From assembly GCA_013607665.1 (NCBI GenBank), contig VCAX01000005.1, positions 1 to 39,957 on the forward strand: a DNA stretch of 39,957 nt. Direction: 5' to 3'. Below the pieces are notes generated by a model. It saw nothing but the letters and a program-made list of their open reading frames with translations, was not told where the DNA came from and made no database searches. The translations under genes and the position numbers were made by a program. This document shows positions 1 to 10,774 of this stretch, piece by piece. Source of the DNA: Campylobacterota bacterium (GTDB taxonomy: Bacteria > Campylobacterota > Campylobacteria > Campylobacterales > Sulfurimonadaceae). Numbering within the stretch: position 1 is the first letter of the stretch; the number at the start of each line of letters is the position of its first letter.

Positions 1-48
1 TAGTTTCTTACTCTTAAACTATTTTTTACTATTTTTCTCTTTCTCTGC

Positions 49-54
49 TATAAT
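49..54 (+). promoter_or_regulatory. -10-like TATAAT immediately upstream of the ORF at 61
   Basis: TATAAT at 49-54, 7 nt before the ATG at 61. Confidence 0.35.
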
Positions 55-60
55 CAAAAC

Positions 61-375
61 ATGGATTATATAAACCTGATTGAGCCAACACCAAAATTAC
101 ATTCAAAAAAATGCAAAGCACTCTCTTTTGCCATTCGACTCTTTTTGCAGTATGCCCTCTACCCTGTCACACTGATAGTCTGGTACTATTATGATTATTT
201 CATAGCAGGAGCAACGCTGCTTTTAGGCTTTATCATCATTGGCATCATTCGAGCAAAACTGAGAAACTCGGTCATACCGCTCACGCAGAGAGAATACCAC
301 TACAGTGATGCTGCCATAGCCGACTGGTACAGCGCAAAAATCTTATGTATGGAGGAAGAATATGATAGAAAATAA
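61..375 (+). CDS. small membrane protein, hypothetical
   Basis: ORF with hydrophobic segments; overlaps the following nitroreductase by 14 nt (operon-like). Confidence 0.65.
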   Translation: MDYINLIEPTPKLHSKKCKALSFAIRLFLQYALYPVTLIVWYYYDYFIAGATLLLGFIIIGIIRAKLRNSVIPLTQREYHYSDAAIADWYSAKILCMEEEYDRK

Positions 376-943
376 ATTCACAGAGGCAATGGAGTTTCGC
401 CATGCCTGCAAACTTTTTGATGAGAACAAAAAGATTCCTGATGAGGAGATGCACTATATTTTAGATATGGGACGCAGATCGCCCTTCTCCTTTGGTATGG
501 AGCCATGGAAATTTCTTGTTATTACAAATCAAGAACTCAAAGAAAAACTGCGTCCTCTCTGCTGGGATCAGCCACAAATTACGACCTCTTCTCATCTTGT
601 CATCATCCTAGCGGCCATAGAAAATGTAAAACCTGAGAGTGGCATTCCACTCAAACGCTTCTCACGCAGAGCAATGCCACAGGAGAAACTTGAATTTTAC
701 ACGCAAATCTATGCAAACCATCTCAAAGATACGCTCTCAAGCGATGCAAATATCTACTGCTGGACAGCGAGACAAACATACATCGCTGCGACAAATATGA
801 TGAGTGCAGCAGCCTACATCGGCATTGACTCCTGCCCCATAGAAGGGTTTGAAAAAGAGAATGTAGAAAGACTCCTTGAACTAGATACGACAAAATACCA
901 AGTAGCACTTATACTTCCTTTTGGCTATAGAGTCAATCCTTAA
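362..943 (+). CDS. nitroreductase family protein (NAD(P)H-dependent)
   Basis: EFRHACKLFDENKKIPDEEMHYILDMGRRSPFSFGMEPWKFLVI... nitroreductase-like N-terminus; C-terminal LPFGYR. Confidence 0.88.
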   Translation: MIENKFTEAMEFRHACKLFDENKKIPDEEMHYILDMGRRSPFSFGMEPWKFLVITNQELKEKLRPLCWDQPQITTSSHLVIILAAIENVKPESGIPLKRFSRRAMPQEKLEFYTQIYANHLKDTLSSDANIYCWTARQTYIAATNMMSAAAYIGIDSCPIEGFEKENVERLLELDTTKYQVALILPFGYRVNP

Positions 944-998
944 TCATCACAACTTCGCTTGGAATTTGATGAAGTTGTCGAGTTTATAGAGTAGCTTT

Positions 999-1871
999 AT
1001 GACCGGTGGATTTTTTGCAACATTTGACGACATCGCTTCACTTTTAGATGATGCAGCGGCGATGAGTAAAGTCGCTACGAAAAAAACAGCCGGCATACTT
1101 GATGACGACCTAGCCGTCAATGCACAAAAAGCATCCGGTTTTGCAGCCTCACGTGAACTGCCGGTTCTTTGGGCCATAACAAAAGGTTCATTTCGAAATA
1201 AACTCATTATCCTGCCCATTGCCTTTTTGCTCTCAGCCTTTGCACCATGGGCAATTGTCCCCATCCTTATGCTCGGTGGCATCTACTTGGCTTACGAAGG
1301 TGTGGAGAAGATTTATGAATACCTAACAGATCATAAAAAGAGCAAAACAGAAGCGCAAAAAACTACACTCACTGAAGATGAACTGCTGAAAATCGAAGTC
1401 AAAAAAGTAAAATCCGCCATCACAACAGACTTCATTCTCTCTATTGAAATAGTTATCATCGCTCTTGGGACCGTACTTGAACAATCTCTTATGATTCAAA
1501 TCATTGCTGTTACAGTCGTAGCCTTTTTGGCAACTATAGGCGTTTATGGGTTTGTAGCTCTGCTTGTGCGTATGGATGATTTCGGCTTTGCTCTTATAGA
1601 AAAAGCCCAAGATGAAAAGAGCTTCATCCATACAATCGGCCGTCTGTTAGTCATATCACTCCCAAAAGTCATCCGAGCTCTTACAGTCATAGGAACATTT
1701 GCAATGCTGCTCGTAGCCGGCGGCATCTTTATGCACAATGTTCATCAAATACATGAAATACTCCACTTTATGCCAGCACTTTTAGGCGAGCTATTCATTG
1801 GACTCCTTATTGGCAGTATCGCATTTGGTATCCATCTGCTCTATACGAAGTTTTTTACTAAGGAACATTAA
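999..1871 (+). CDS. DUF808 (YedI-like) family membrane protein
   Basis: FDDIASLLDDAAAMSKVATKKTAGILDDDLAVNA...SRELPVLWAITKGSFRNKLI typical of DUF808. Confidence 0.88.
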   Translation: MTGGFFATFDDIASLLDDAAAMSKVATKKTAGILDDDLAVNAQKASGFAASRELPVLWAITKGSFRNKLIILPIAFLLSAFAPWAIVPILMLGGIYLAYEGVEKIYEYLTDHKKSKTEAQKTTLTEDELLKIEVKKVKSAITTDFILSIEIVIIALGTVLEQSLMIQIIAVTVVAFLATIGVYGFVALLVRMDDFGFALIEKAQDEKSFIHTIGRLLVISLPKVIRALTVIGTFAMLLVAGGIFMHNVHQIHEILHFMPALLGELFIGLLIGSIAFGIHLLYTKFFTKEH

Positions 1872-1895
1872 AAATCTATTGGCTCTTTTCAGTCC

Positions 1896-2377
1896 TTATT
1901 TCACATAGCATAAAGAGTATGCGACATCTGTTTCAAACCAGATGCTCATTGCCTCTTTTATGCCAAGTTCTTCTCGCGTAGCCTCTTCCAGTTTTTTTGA
2001 AATTTTCATCACGCCTTTATCGAAAACATAAGGCATTGAAAGTGTTTTCTCTTTACCATCGTATTGAAATCTCACGATAAAAACACCTGTTTTTGGTTTT
2101 CCTTTGATGCGTTTGTTGGGCTTATAGTCAAGTGCTTTGGCAATAAGTTTTTTCCGGTGGCAGGAAGTGTGACTGCAACTGTCGCACCGACAAAGAGCTC
2201 ACGAAAGTTTTTGCCTACTTTTTTATTTGGTGTATACTCTATTTTTTCAAGTTTTACATTATTGTAGCCAACTTTCACTGTGCCGCTTTGCGTGAGCGTA
2301 CACCCTCCGCTTTTTCCCATTTCAACCCCATAGAGTGATGAGATGAACAATAAAATCACTAAAAATATTTTTGGCAT
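1896..2377 (-). pseudogene. YceI-like periplasmic protein, frameshifted
   Basis: N-terminal frame MPKIFLVILLFISSLYGVEMGKSGGCTLTQSGTVKVGYNNVKLEKIEYTP... changes frame at an A6 run (+ strand T6 2148-2153); adding one A gives ...LPATGKKLIAKALDYKPNKRIKGKPKTGVFIVRFQYDGKEKTLSMPYVF...SLCYVK* ending at 1896. Confidence 0.65.
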
Positions 2378-2471
2378 AAGATCTCCTTGTTATTTTTTCA
2401 TGATTATATCATAAGCCCCTATTAACCCCCTAAGTGCTATTATTACAAAAACTAAAAAAAGTAAACTGTTT

Positions 2472-4418
2472 ATGGCATTAATCGACCTGCAAAAGATATC
2501 AAAACACTATTCGGCACAAAAAATTCTTGTAGATGTGGACTTCCACGTTGATGAAGGTGAGCGCATCGTCATTATCGGCAAGAACGGAAGTGGAAAATCA
2601 ACACTTATGAAGATAGTTAACGGCTCGCTTGAACCAGATGAAGGCAAACGCATCATTCAAAACGATCTCGAGGTCAAAATGCTCGATCAGCGTCCTGAAT
2701 TTGAAGAGGGACACTCTGTACGTGAGGCTGTTGAGGCAGGACTTACAGAGATCAATGCTGCTAAAGAGCGCTACAATGAACTCTCCCATCTGCTCTCAGA
2801 AGATTTTGACAACAAATTACTCCTCGATGAGCATGAAAAGCTCTCACGCTACATTGAACACCATAACGCATGGAATCTCGATGATAAGATAGAGCGTATC
2901 ATTCAACACTTTCAGCTCAAACCCTATGAGCATAAACCCGTTGCCCTTTTGAGTGGTGGGGAACAGCGCCGCGTTGCCCTTGCCTCCTTGCTCCTGCAAA
3001 AGCCAAATGTGCTCCTACTCGATGAACCGACCAACCACCTTGATGTTTATATGGTCGAGTTTCTCGAAGAGCTGCTTTTAAAAGAGAAATTTACCCTTGT
3101 TTTTATCTCACATGACAGATACTTCATTGACCGTGTTGCAACAAAGTCCGTTGAAGTGGAAGATTGCAAGCTGCGTGAGTATCGCGGAGGCTACAATGAC
3201 TACCTCACGCAAAAAGAGGAGTATCTCAGAACGCTCCAAAAACAGCATGAGAACCTTTTGGGTCTCTTAAAAAGAGAAAATGAGTGGTTTGCTCGTGGTG
3301 TTCGAGCACGTCTGAAACGAAATGAGGGAAGAAAAGAGCGCTTGATGCAGCTGCGTGAGGCAGCAAAAACAAATCCTGCAAAAATTAGAAAAATGTCTGT
3401 TGAACTACAGCGTGAGGCAAAACACTTCAACCGAGACAAAAGTGTCAACAAACAAAAGATGCTCTTTGAGATTGAAAACCTTGAACTCAAACTCGGCGAT
3501 AAAGAGCTGCTGCATGATTTTACAACACGCATCTTGCAAAAAGATGTCATCGCTATTGTAGGACCAAACGGCAGTGGAAAATCTACACTGCTTAAAGCAC
3601 TGCTTGGACGAATTGAGCCAACAAGCGGAAAGATTAAGCGAGGCGAGTTCAAAGTCGGCTATTTTGACCAACACCGAGAGATGCTAGATGATGATAAGAA
3701 CCTCATTGAGACCTTCTGTCCAAACGGCGGTGACCGCGTTAATGTTCGCGGCAGTGACCTGCATGTTTATGGATATCTTAAAAACTTCCTCTTCCCACGT
3801 GAGTTCTTAGATAAAAAGATAGGCGTACTCAGTGGAGGTGAAAAAAACCGTGTTGCCCTCGCCCTGCTCTTCACGCAAGATGTCGATATTCTCATTCTCG
3901 ATGAGCCGACGAATGATCTTGATATTCCAACTATCAACATCTCAGAAGAGCAACTGACAAACTTCAGTGGTGCTGTCATCATCGTCTCTCACGATAGATA
4001 CTTCGTTGATAAGATTGCCAAAAAACTTTTTATTTTCAAACCTGATAAAACCATAGAAGAGTCACACCAGCTCTATTCCGAATATCTTGAACTTGAAAAA
4101 GAGTTCCATGAACTCCAAATCATGGAAAAAGAGGCAACAGAGCAAAAACAAAAAGAACCAAAAAGAGAAAAAGAAAAAATACTAAAACTCACATATAAAG
4201 AGAAAATTGCACTTGAAAAACTCCCTTTAGAGATTGAAGAGTTAGAACTGCTCATAGAAGAGAAAAACAACTGCTTAGCAGACCCAAACTGCTACGGGGA
4301 GATTGGCATCACGGCACTTGCAAAAGAGTTGGCGGATATTGAAGCGGAGTATGAAGAAAAAGTCGAAGAGCTACTGACGATTCAAGAGAAAGAGGAAGAG
4401 ATTAATGCACAGTCATAA
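2472..4418 (+). CDS. ABC-F family ATP-binding protein (Uup/EttA-like)
   Basis: Two Walker A motifs (GKNGSGKST, GPNGSGKST), two LSGGE signatures, DEPTNHLD/DEPTNDLD, coiled-coil C-terminus, no TM segments. Confidence 0.93.
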   Translation: MALIDLQKISKHYSAQKILVDVDFHVDEGERIVIIGKNGSGKSTLMKIVNGSLEPDEGKRIIQNDLEVKMLDQRPEFEEGHSVREAVEAGLTEINAAKERYNELSHLLSEDFDNKLLLDEHEKLSRYIEHHNAWNLDDKIERIIQHFQLKPYEHKPVALLSGGEQRRVALASLLLQKPNVLLLDEPTNHLDVYMVEFLEELLLKEKFTLVFISHDRYFIDRVATKSVEVEDCKLREYRGGYNDYLTQKEEYLRTLQKQHENLLGLLKRENEWFARGVRARLKRNEGRKERLMQLREAAKTNPAKIRKMSVELQREAKHFNRDKSVNKQKMLFEIENLELKLGDKELLHDFTTRILQKDVIAIVGPNGSGKSTLLKALLGRIEPTSGKIKRGEFKVGYFDQHREMLDDDKNLIETFCPNGGDRVNVRGSDLHVYGYLKNFLFPREFLDKKIGVLSGGEKNRVALALLFTQDVDILILDEPTNDLDIPTINISEEQLTNFSGAVIIVSHDRYFVDKIAKKLFIFKPDKTIEESHQLYSEYLELEKEFHELQIMEKEATEQKQKEPKREKEKILKLTYKEKIALEKLPLEIEELELLIEEKNNCLADPNCYGEIGITALAKELADIEAEYEEKVEELLTIQEKEEEINAQS

Positions 4419-5817
4419 ACAAAAAAACAGGCAACACTATAAACAGCTCTTTGTCATTATTTTTGGAGTACTGCTGTGGTTTACACCTGTTCCAGAGGGC
4501 TTAAGCCTGCCAGCTTGGCATCTTTTTGCCATATTCATCTCTATAATTTTAGCTGTGATTATCGAAGCGACATCTATCTTTACTGCCTCTATCATCGGGC
4601 TTGGTTTTGTCATACTTACCCATACCCTCACTGCCAAACAAGCTTACAGTGGATTCTCACAAGGCTTTATTCTTCTTATTATTGTCGCTTTTTTGATCGC
4701 TCGAGGTGTCATTAAATCAGGACTTGGAAAACGCATTGCCCTGCTTATTATCAAAAAATTCGGTAAATCTTCTTTAGGACTAGGTTATTCCATTATAGCA
4801 GCAGATATGTTCATATCCCCTGCTTTTCCGAGCAACACTGCCCGCTCAGGTGTACTCTACCCAATAGTCCAGGCCCTCTCAGCCGACAGCGGTTCAAAGG
4901 TGAATGACGGCACACGAAAAAAGCTTGGAGCCTACCTTATGATGACCTCTATGGCTGGGCTTACCATCTCCTCTGCAATGTGGCTGACTGCAATGGCAGC
5001 CAATCCTGCTGGTGCAAAGATGGCAAAAGAGTTTGGCATAGAGATAAGTTATGGCTCTTGGGCACTTGCTTCTTTTGCTCCCTCTCTCGTTGCTTTCATT
5101 GTCATTCCTTGGCTGCTTTTTAAGATATTTCCTCCTGAACTAAAAGAAACACCTGATGCACCACTTATAGCACAGGAACAGCTTGAACATATGGGCAATG
5201 TACATAAGAATGAGTATATTATGGGCTTTACCTTCATCGCTATGATTACATTTTGGGTATTTTCAGCACAGCTGCATATTGATAAAACTGCAATTGCCTT
5301 TTTAGGTCTTGGTGTTTTAATGCTTGCAAATATCTTCACGCTCGATGATTTAGCCCATGAAGGACGAGCTCTTGGAACACTCATCTGGTTTGGCACCCTC
5401 TATGCCATGAGCAGTTACTTAAATGAGTTTGGTTTTATGTCCTGGCTTGGAATGCACATCTCAAATATCATTGCAGGCCAAAGCTGGCCTGTCGTGTATG
5501 TAGGACTTGTGCTTGCTTATGTTTTCATTCACTACTTTTTTGTCTCACAGACAGCACAGATGCTGGCACTCTTTTCTGTCTTTTTAAGTGTCGGTATCAA
5601 TGCCGATGTGCCTGCAGAGATGCTGGCATTAATGCTTCTTTTTGCAACAAACTTCAATGCTATGATCACACCGCAAGGTTCAAGTGCCAATGTCATTTAT
5701 CTAAGTTCAGGATATATTGAGAGTAGAGAGGTTTATAAGTATGGCGGAATAGTCACGCTTGCCAACACCCTTATCTATCTAGGTGTCGGTACCGCGTGGA
5801 TAATGCTTATTTTCTAG
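4405..5817 (+). CDS. DASS/SLC13 (DiT1/CitT-like) anion:Na+ symporter
   Basis: Polytopic; PAFPSNTARSGVLYPI and TPQGSSANVIYLSSGYI motifs of plastid-type dicarboxylate translocators. Confidence 0.88.
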   Translation: MHSHKQKNRQHYKQLFVIIFGVLLWFTPVPEGLSLPAWHLFAIFISIILAVIIEATSIFTASIIGLGFVILTHTLTAKQAYSGFSQGFILLIIVAFLIARGVIKSGLGKRIALLIIKKFGKSSLGLGYSIIAADMFISPAFPSNTARSGVLYPIVQALSADSGSKVNDGTRKKLGAYLMMTSMAGLTISSAMWLTAMAANPAGAKMAKEFGIEISYGSWALASFAPSLVAFIVIPWLLFKIFPPELKETPDAPLIAQEQLEHMGNVHKNEYIMGFTFIAMITFWVFSAQLHIDKTAIAFLGLGVLMLANIFTLDDLAHEGRALGTLIWFGTLYAMSSYLNEFGFMSWLGMHISNIIAGQSWPVVYVGLVLAYVFIHYFFVSQTAQMLALFSVFLSVGINADVPAEMLALMLLFATNFNAMITPQGSSANVIYLSSGYIESREVYKYGGIVTLANTLIYLGVGTAWIMLIF

Positions 5818-5821
5818 CTTT

Positions 5822-7171
5822 TTATTTTCTCGCTTCTTGTAAAGAGTCTGCAATTAAAAATGCAAGTTCTAAGGACTGGTCAGCATTGAGACGTGGATCA
5901 CAATGTGTATGGTAACGAGAGCTTAGATCCTCTTCTGTTACTGTAAAGCTTCCACCAATACACTCTGTAACATTTTTCCCTGTCATCTCCAAGTGAACAC
6001 CACCGCCAAATGTACCTTCAGATTTATGTACTTGAAAGAACTGCTTCATCTCAGTTAAAATAGCATCAACAGGACGTGTTTTGTAGTTGTTTGATGACTT
6101 GATAGTATTTCCATGCATCGGATCACATGACCAGACAACATTCAATCCTTCACGCTCTATTGCACGGATGAGTTGCGGCAGATGATCCCCTACTTTATTT
6201 GCACCCATTCTTACAATAATATTGAGACGTCCCGCTTCATTTTCAGGATTGACCGCAGTTGCAAGACGTACAAGATCATCAGGATCCATAGTCGGTCCCG
6301 CTTTAATACCGATAGGATTTTTAATCCCTTTCATATACTCAACATGTGCGCCATCAAGTTGCCGTGTTCTGTCTCCTATCCAAACCATATGTGCCGCTAC
6401 ATTGTACCAATCGCCCATAATGGAATCTTGTCTTGTAAACGCCTCTTCATATGGCAGTAGAAGTGCCTCATGTGAAGTGTAAAAATCTGTCTCTCGCAAG
6501 GTTCTGTATGTTTTGGATGTTACCCCACAGGCCTCCATGAACTGTAGTGATTTTTCAATATCTTCTGCCAAAGCTTCATACTTCTCACCCACTTCACTTT
6601 TGTGTGCAAAATCAAGATTCCATTTACTCACCTGATGCAGATCAGCCAAACCACCTGATGCAAATGCACGGAGTAAGTTTTGTGTCGCTGTTGCTTGATT
6701 ATACGCTTTTATCATACGCTCCGGATCCGGAACACGCGCTTTCTCATTGAAGTCGATACCGTTGATGATATCTCCACGGTACGAGTCTAAAGTAATGTCA
6801 CCCTGTGTCTCTGTATCTGATGAACGCGGTTTTGCGAACTGACCGCCAAGACGCCCTACTTTTACCACAGGCAGTCCACCTGCATAGGTCATGACAACTG
6901 CCATCTGCATTAAAGCCTTAAAAGTATCACGAATATTATCTGCGTGAAACTCCGAAAAACTCTCAGCACAATCACCGCCTTGGAGTAAAAATGCTTTGCC
7001 TTGTGCAACATTTGCAAGTTGCTCTTTTAAAGAACGTGCTTCTCCTGCAAAAACAAGCGGCGGATAGTGCTTAAGTTCATTCAAAACACGCTCAAGCTCT
7101 GCTTTATCCGGGTAAGTTGGCTGTTGCAATATTGGTTTTTCTCTCCAACTAGATGGACTCCAAGTACTCAT
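5822..7171 (-). CDS. 3-deoxy-7-phosphoheptulonate synthase class II
   Basis: [22 protein letters not shown]...[58 protein letters not shown]; start trimmed from ORF 7273 to the ATG at 7171. Confidence 0.95.
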   Translation of the reverse strand: MSTWSPSSWREKPILQQPTYPDKAELERVLNELKHYPPLVFAGEARSLKEQLANVAQGKAFLLQGGDCAESFSEFHADNIRDTFKALMQMAVVMTYAGGLPVVKVGRLGGQFAKPRSSDTETQGDITLDSYRGDIINGIDFNEKARVPDPERMIKAYNQATATQNLLRAFASGGLADLHQVSKWNLDFAHKSEVGEKYEALAEDIEKSLQFMEACGVTSKTYRTLRETDFYTSHEALLLPYEEAFTRQDSIMGDWYNVAAHMVWIGDRTRQLDGAHVEYMKGIKNPIGIKAGPTMDPDDLVRLATAVNPENEAGRLNIIVRMGANKVGDHLPQLIRAIEREGLNVVWSCDPMHGNTIKSSNNYKTRPVDAILTEMKQFFQVHKSEGTFGGGVHLEMTGKNVTECIGGSFTVTEEDLSSRYHTHCDPRLNADQSLELAFLIADSLQEARK

Positions 7172-7262
7172 TATATAAACCTTATCTATGAATAATTTTT
7201 GCAATTTTATCCAAATATAGTTAAAATAGCTATGATAAAAGCTATTTTTATGATTAAATAAG

Positions 7263-7268
7263 TATAAT
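7263..7268 (+). promoter_or_regulatory. -10-like TATAAT upstream of the GGDEF-family gene
   Basis: AAGTATAATCG about 34 nt upstream of the ATG at 7302. Confidence 0.45.
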
Positions 7269-7301
7269 CGCATATCAAATAATAATTCTTTGGGAGCATA
7301 G

Positions 7302-8099
7302 ATGAAAAAAGATGATCTAAAATCTTTAGTTACGCAAATGTATAAAGAGTTACTTGATAATATCGACTCCCAAGAGACAGCGAGTAAAGAGCAAGTTGTT
7401 CACTATCTTGAAGATGCCGTTAACAGCATAAAAAAAATAGATGACGATGCAATAGACTCTATCGAACATGCAAAGCTCGCTTTTACAAATGCCTACAAAG
7501 AGATCGCGAAAAAAAGTATCTCTTCTTACAAAGCAACCAATGAGAAATTTGAAGAACTTGAGAAGATGCATCAGTCAGCGCTCGAAGAGGTGCAGGACAA
7601 ACTTATAGATCTCCCTACAATTACCGAAAAGTTCAGTGAAATTCAATCACATATGACCCAAGAGGTACAAAAAGCAAACTCCATTATTACTCAACTCAAT
7701 ATGCAGATAAAAGCACTCGAAGAGGACTCTAACCTTGATGGCCTTACAAAGGTCTTCAATCGTAGAGCTTTGGATAGATACCTTGCGAAAATAACGAAAA
7801 AAGGACATATTGAGCATGAACTGCACCTCCACATTCTCGATATAGATGATTTTAAAAGTATAAATGACACCTATGGTCATGTTGCTGGGGACAAAGTCCT
7901 TATCTTCATTGCGAACTTACTGAGAAATACACTGCTTTATAAAGGGAAGGCTGTCAATGTCACCATTAGTATCGGTGCAACAAAATATGTTGACGGCGAT
8001 ACTGAAGAAGAGCTTATATCACGAGCGGATAAAGCACTCTACAACTCTAAACAGCAGGGAAAAAATCAACTTAATATGGAAATAAAAAATGGACATTAA
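7302..8099 (+). CDS. GGDEF-family (diguanylate cyclase-like) protein lacking the GG(D/E)EF segment
   Basis: [37 protein letters not shown] and [38 protein letters not shown] are GGDEF-domain blocks; the central RxGG(D/E)EF block is absent. Confidence 0.9.
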   Translation: MKKDDLKSLVTQMYKELLDNIDSQETASKEQVVHYLEDAVNSIKKIDDDAIDSIEHAKLAFTNAYKEIAKKSISSYKATNEKFEELEKMHQSALEEVQDKLIDLPTITEKFSEIQSHMTQEVQKANSIITQLNMQIKALEEDSNLDGLTKVFNRRALDRYLAKITKKGHIEHELHLHILDIDDFKSINDTYGHVAGDKVLIFIANLLRNTLLYKGKAVNVTISIGATKYVDGDTEEELISRADKALYNSKQQGKNQLNMEIKNGH

Positions 8100-8721
8100 C
8101 TATTTCGATCTCATTGCAGCCATCATCATTTTACTTTTGGGGCTCAAAGGTATTTTAAACGGTTTTTTCAAAGAACTTTTTGGTCTCATTGGTATCATTG
8201 GAGGGATTTTTGTCGCTTCGCGTGCAGGGGATAGTGTTGGGCAGTACCTCAGTGACCTTATCTTCAACTTTTCTAACCATGCAGCCATCAGCTTTACCGG
8301 TTTCTTAGTCACGCTGGCACTCTTTTGGCTGCTAATGGTTGCTGTCGGCTATGCATTTAAAAAACTCTCTGCACTTAGCGGGCTTGGTATTGTCGATAGA
8401 ATTCTCGGTTTTGTATTTGGGGCGAGTAAATTTTTTCTTATTGCCGCAGTTATCGCTTTTGCCGTTAATAATGTCAAAGCACTCAAACCGACACTTGATT
8501 CTGCATTTTCTAACAGTGTTCTTTTTCCTGTACTTGTCTCAACAGGTGGATTTATCATGAAAATAGACCCTGCTGATGTTAGTGACGATCTTAATGCTTC
8601 ACTGGATGATGCAACACAGCAAGTTTCTGACAAGCTTAATGAGACAAAAGATGCAGTGATAAACACAGAGATCAACGAAACAGTTCAAAAGATAAAAAAG
8701 CAGATAAAAGAAGAGAAGTAA
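8089..8721 (+). CDS. cvpA: CvpA family membrane protein
   Basis: [45 protein letters not shown]; followed by fur-lysS as in C. jejuni. Confidence 0.88.
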   Translation: MDINYFDLIAAIIILLLGLKGILNGFFKELFGLIGIIGGIFVASRAGDSVGQYLSDLIFNFSNHAAISFTGFLVTLALFWLLMVAVGYAFKKLSALSGLGIVDRILGFVFGASKFFLIAAVIAFAVNNVKALKPTLDSAFSNSVLFPVLVSTGGFIMKIDPADVSDDLNASLDDATQQVSDKLNETKDAVINTEINETVQKIKKQIKEEK

Positions 8722-8722
8722 T

Positions 8723-9205
8723 ATGCCAAATGTAACTACAAACTTTAAAGACAGAACAATTGAGTACGCACAGCTTTTAGAAGATTTTAAAGCCCTTCTT
8801 AAAAAGAACAACCTAAAATTCACCATTCAACGCGAGGTTATTCTTGAGACACTCTACAATTCAAACGAGCATCTCACACCAGAAGCACTGCATCATCTCA
8901 TTCAAGAGCGTTATCCCGATCTTAAAACCGGTATAGCAACCGTCTACAGAACACTCTCTCTTTTAGAGGACTCAAATGTCGTTACTTCACTCTCTTTTGG
9001 TGCGCAAGGAAAAAAATACGAGCTCGGTGCCAAAGAGCACCATGACCATCTTATCTGCACGGAGTGTGGTGAGATTACAGAGTTTGTCGATGAAGAAATA
9101 GAGAGACGCCAGCATGCCATAACAGATGAACTTAGTTTTAAAATGCTAGACCACTCTATGCAGATTTATGGCATTTGTAAAAAATGTCAAGAAAAAAACA
9201 GATAA
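8723..9205 (+). CDS. fur: Fur family transcriptional regulator
   Basis: TIQREVILETLYNSNEHLTPEALHHLIQERYP...GIATVYRTLSLLEDSNVV...HHDHLICTECGEITEF...GICKKC; gene order cvpA-fur-lysS. Confidence 0.92.
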   Translation: MPNVTTNFKDRTIEYAQLLEDFKALLKKNNLKFTIQREVILETLYNSNEHLTPEALHHLIQERYPDLKTGIATVYRTLSLLEDSNVVTSLSFGAQGKKYELGAKEHHDHLICTECGEITEFVDEEIERRQHAITDELSFKMLDHSMQIYGICKKCQEKNR

Positions 9206-9230
9206 ATATAAATTAATAAAGGAAAATTGA

Positions 9231-10754
9231 TTGTTTAGTAATAAATTCATTCAACAAAGAATTGAAAAAGCAAATATCTTACGAGAAGCAGGTATAAACC
9301 CTTATGCAAATAATTCAAAGAGAAATACGACTGTAGAGAAATTTTTAAATGTAAACTCTGATGTAGAACAGATGGAAAACAAACGAGAAGAGAACCGTCT
9401 TTATACGGTAAGCGGGCGCATCAAGCTCCTTCGTATCATGGGAAAAGCCTCATTTGTCAAGATCGAAGATGAGAGTGGTATGCTCCAGATCTATGTAGCA
9501 CGTGATAACCTTCCTGAAGGTTTTTACAATACGATCTTCAAAAAGAATATTGAAGTCGGAGATATCATTGAAGTAGAAGGCTATCCTTTTGTAACCGGAA
9601 AAGGAGAACTCTCTTTACATGCAAATGACTTGAAAATTTTAACAAAAGCCATCTCTCCTCTCCCTGAAAAATTTCATGGTATCACAGATAAAGAGGTACG
9701 TTACAGAAAACGTTATCTTGATCTTATTATGAACTCCGAAGTACGCAAAACATTCCAAATTCGTTCAAAGGTCATCTCTTTGACTCGCCGTTTCTTCGAA
9801 GACAAAGGTTTCTTAGAAGTTGAGACTCCTATGATGCACCCTATTGCCGGTGGAGCAAATGCGAAACCTTTTGTGACACACCACAATGCACTTGGCGTTG
9901 ACAGATACCTTAGAATTGCTCCGGAACTCTATTTAAAACGTCTTATTGTTGGTGGATTTGAAGCAGTGTTTGAGATTAATCGAAACTTTAGAAATGAAGG
10001 GATGGATGCAACACATAATCCAGAGTTTACCTCTATCGAATTCTATTGGGCATATAAAACATATAAAGATCTTATAGAGATCACCAAAGAGTATTTTCAA
10101 TATCTTTTTGAACATCTCGATCTCCCGACAAAACTCCCGTACGGCGATATGGAAGTAAATTTTGAGAATTTTCAAGAGATTCCACTCATAGAGTCACTCA
10201 CGACTATTGGTGGTGTTCCTGCTGATATCGTTCATGATAAAGAGAAGATTCTTGCTTATCTCAGGGAAAACAATCTTAAAGCAAAAGAAGAGATGAATCT
10301 TGGACAGCTTCAAGGAGAGCTTTTTGATGAGTTCGTTGAAGCAAAACTCATTGATCCGACTTTTATTACAGAGTACCCTGTCGAGATCTCACCACTTGCA
10401 AGAAGAAGCGATGAAAATCCTGCAATCACAGAGCGTTTTGAGCTTTTCATAGCAGGACGCGAAATTGCAAATGCTTTCTCAGAACTGAACGATCCACTCG
10501 ACCAATTAGAACGTTTTGAAGGGCAAATGGCTGCAAAAGATTGTGGTGATGATGAAGCCCATGCTATGGATACGGACTTCGTTGAAGCCCTCAGCTACGG
10601 TATGGCACCGACTGCGGGACAAGGAATAGGAATAGACAGACTTGTTATGCTGCTGACAAATGAGCACTCCATTCGTGATGTACTGCTTTTCCCTGCTATG
10701 AAACCGCTCACGCAAGACCTTTGCGAAGATAGCGAAGACAAAGAGGAAAAATAG
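9231..10754 (+). CDS. lysS: lysyl-tRNA synthetase (class II)
   Basis: TTG start; [96 protein letters not shown]. Confidence 0.97.
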   Translation: MFSNKFIQQRIEKANILREAGINPYANNSKRNTTVEKFLNVNSDVEQMENKREENRLYTVSGRIKLLRIMGKASFVKIEDESGMLQIYVARDNLPEGFYNTIFKKNIEVGDIIEVEGYPFVTGKGELSLHANDLKILTKAISPLPEKFHGITDKEVRYRKRYLDLIMNSEVRKTFQIRSKVISLTRRFFEDKGFLEVETPMMHPIAGGANAKPFVTHHNALGVDRYLRIAPELYLKRLIVGGFEAVFEINRNFRNEGMDATHNPEFTSIEFYWAYKTYKDLIEITKEYFQYLFEHLDLPTKLPYGDMEVNFENFQEIPLIESLTTIGGVPADIVHDKEKILAYLRENNLKAKEEMNLGQLQGELFDEFVEAKLIDPTFITEYPVEISPLARRSDENPAITERFELFIAGREIANAFSELNDPLDQLERFEGQMAAKDCGDDEAHAMDTDFVEALSYGMAPTAGQGIGIDRLVMLLTNEHSIRDVLLFPAMKPLTQDLCEDSEDKEEK

Positions 10755-10774
10755 AACCTTATTTAGGTTCTATT
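10750..10774 (-). terminator. hairpin terminator for the desulforubrerythrin gene
   Basis: Perfect 10-bp inverted repeat AATAGAACCT-TATTT-AGGTTCTATT; read on the minus strand it runs into ATTTTTCC (U-tract). It includes the lysS stop codon. Confidence 0.6.

Noticed and set aside
3200-3652. 150-aa minus-strand ORF inside the ABC-F gene
   Set aside because: Ser/Arg/Phe-rich antisense shadow of a well-recognised coding frame, no domain resemblance.
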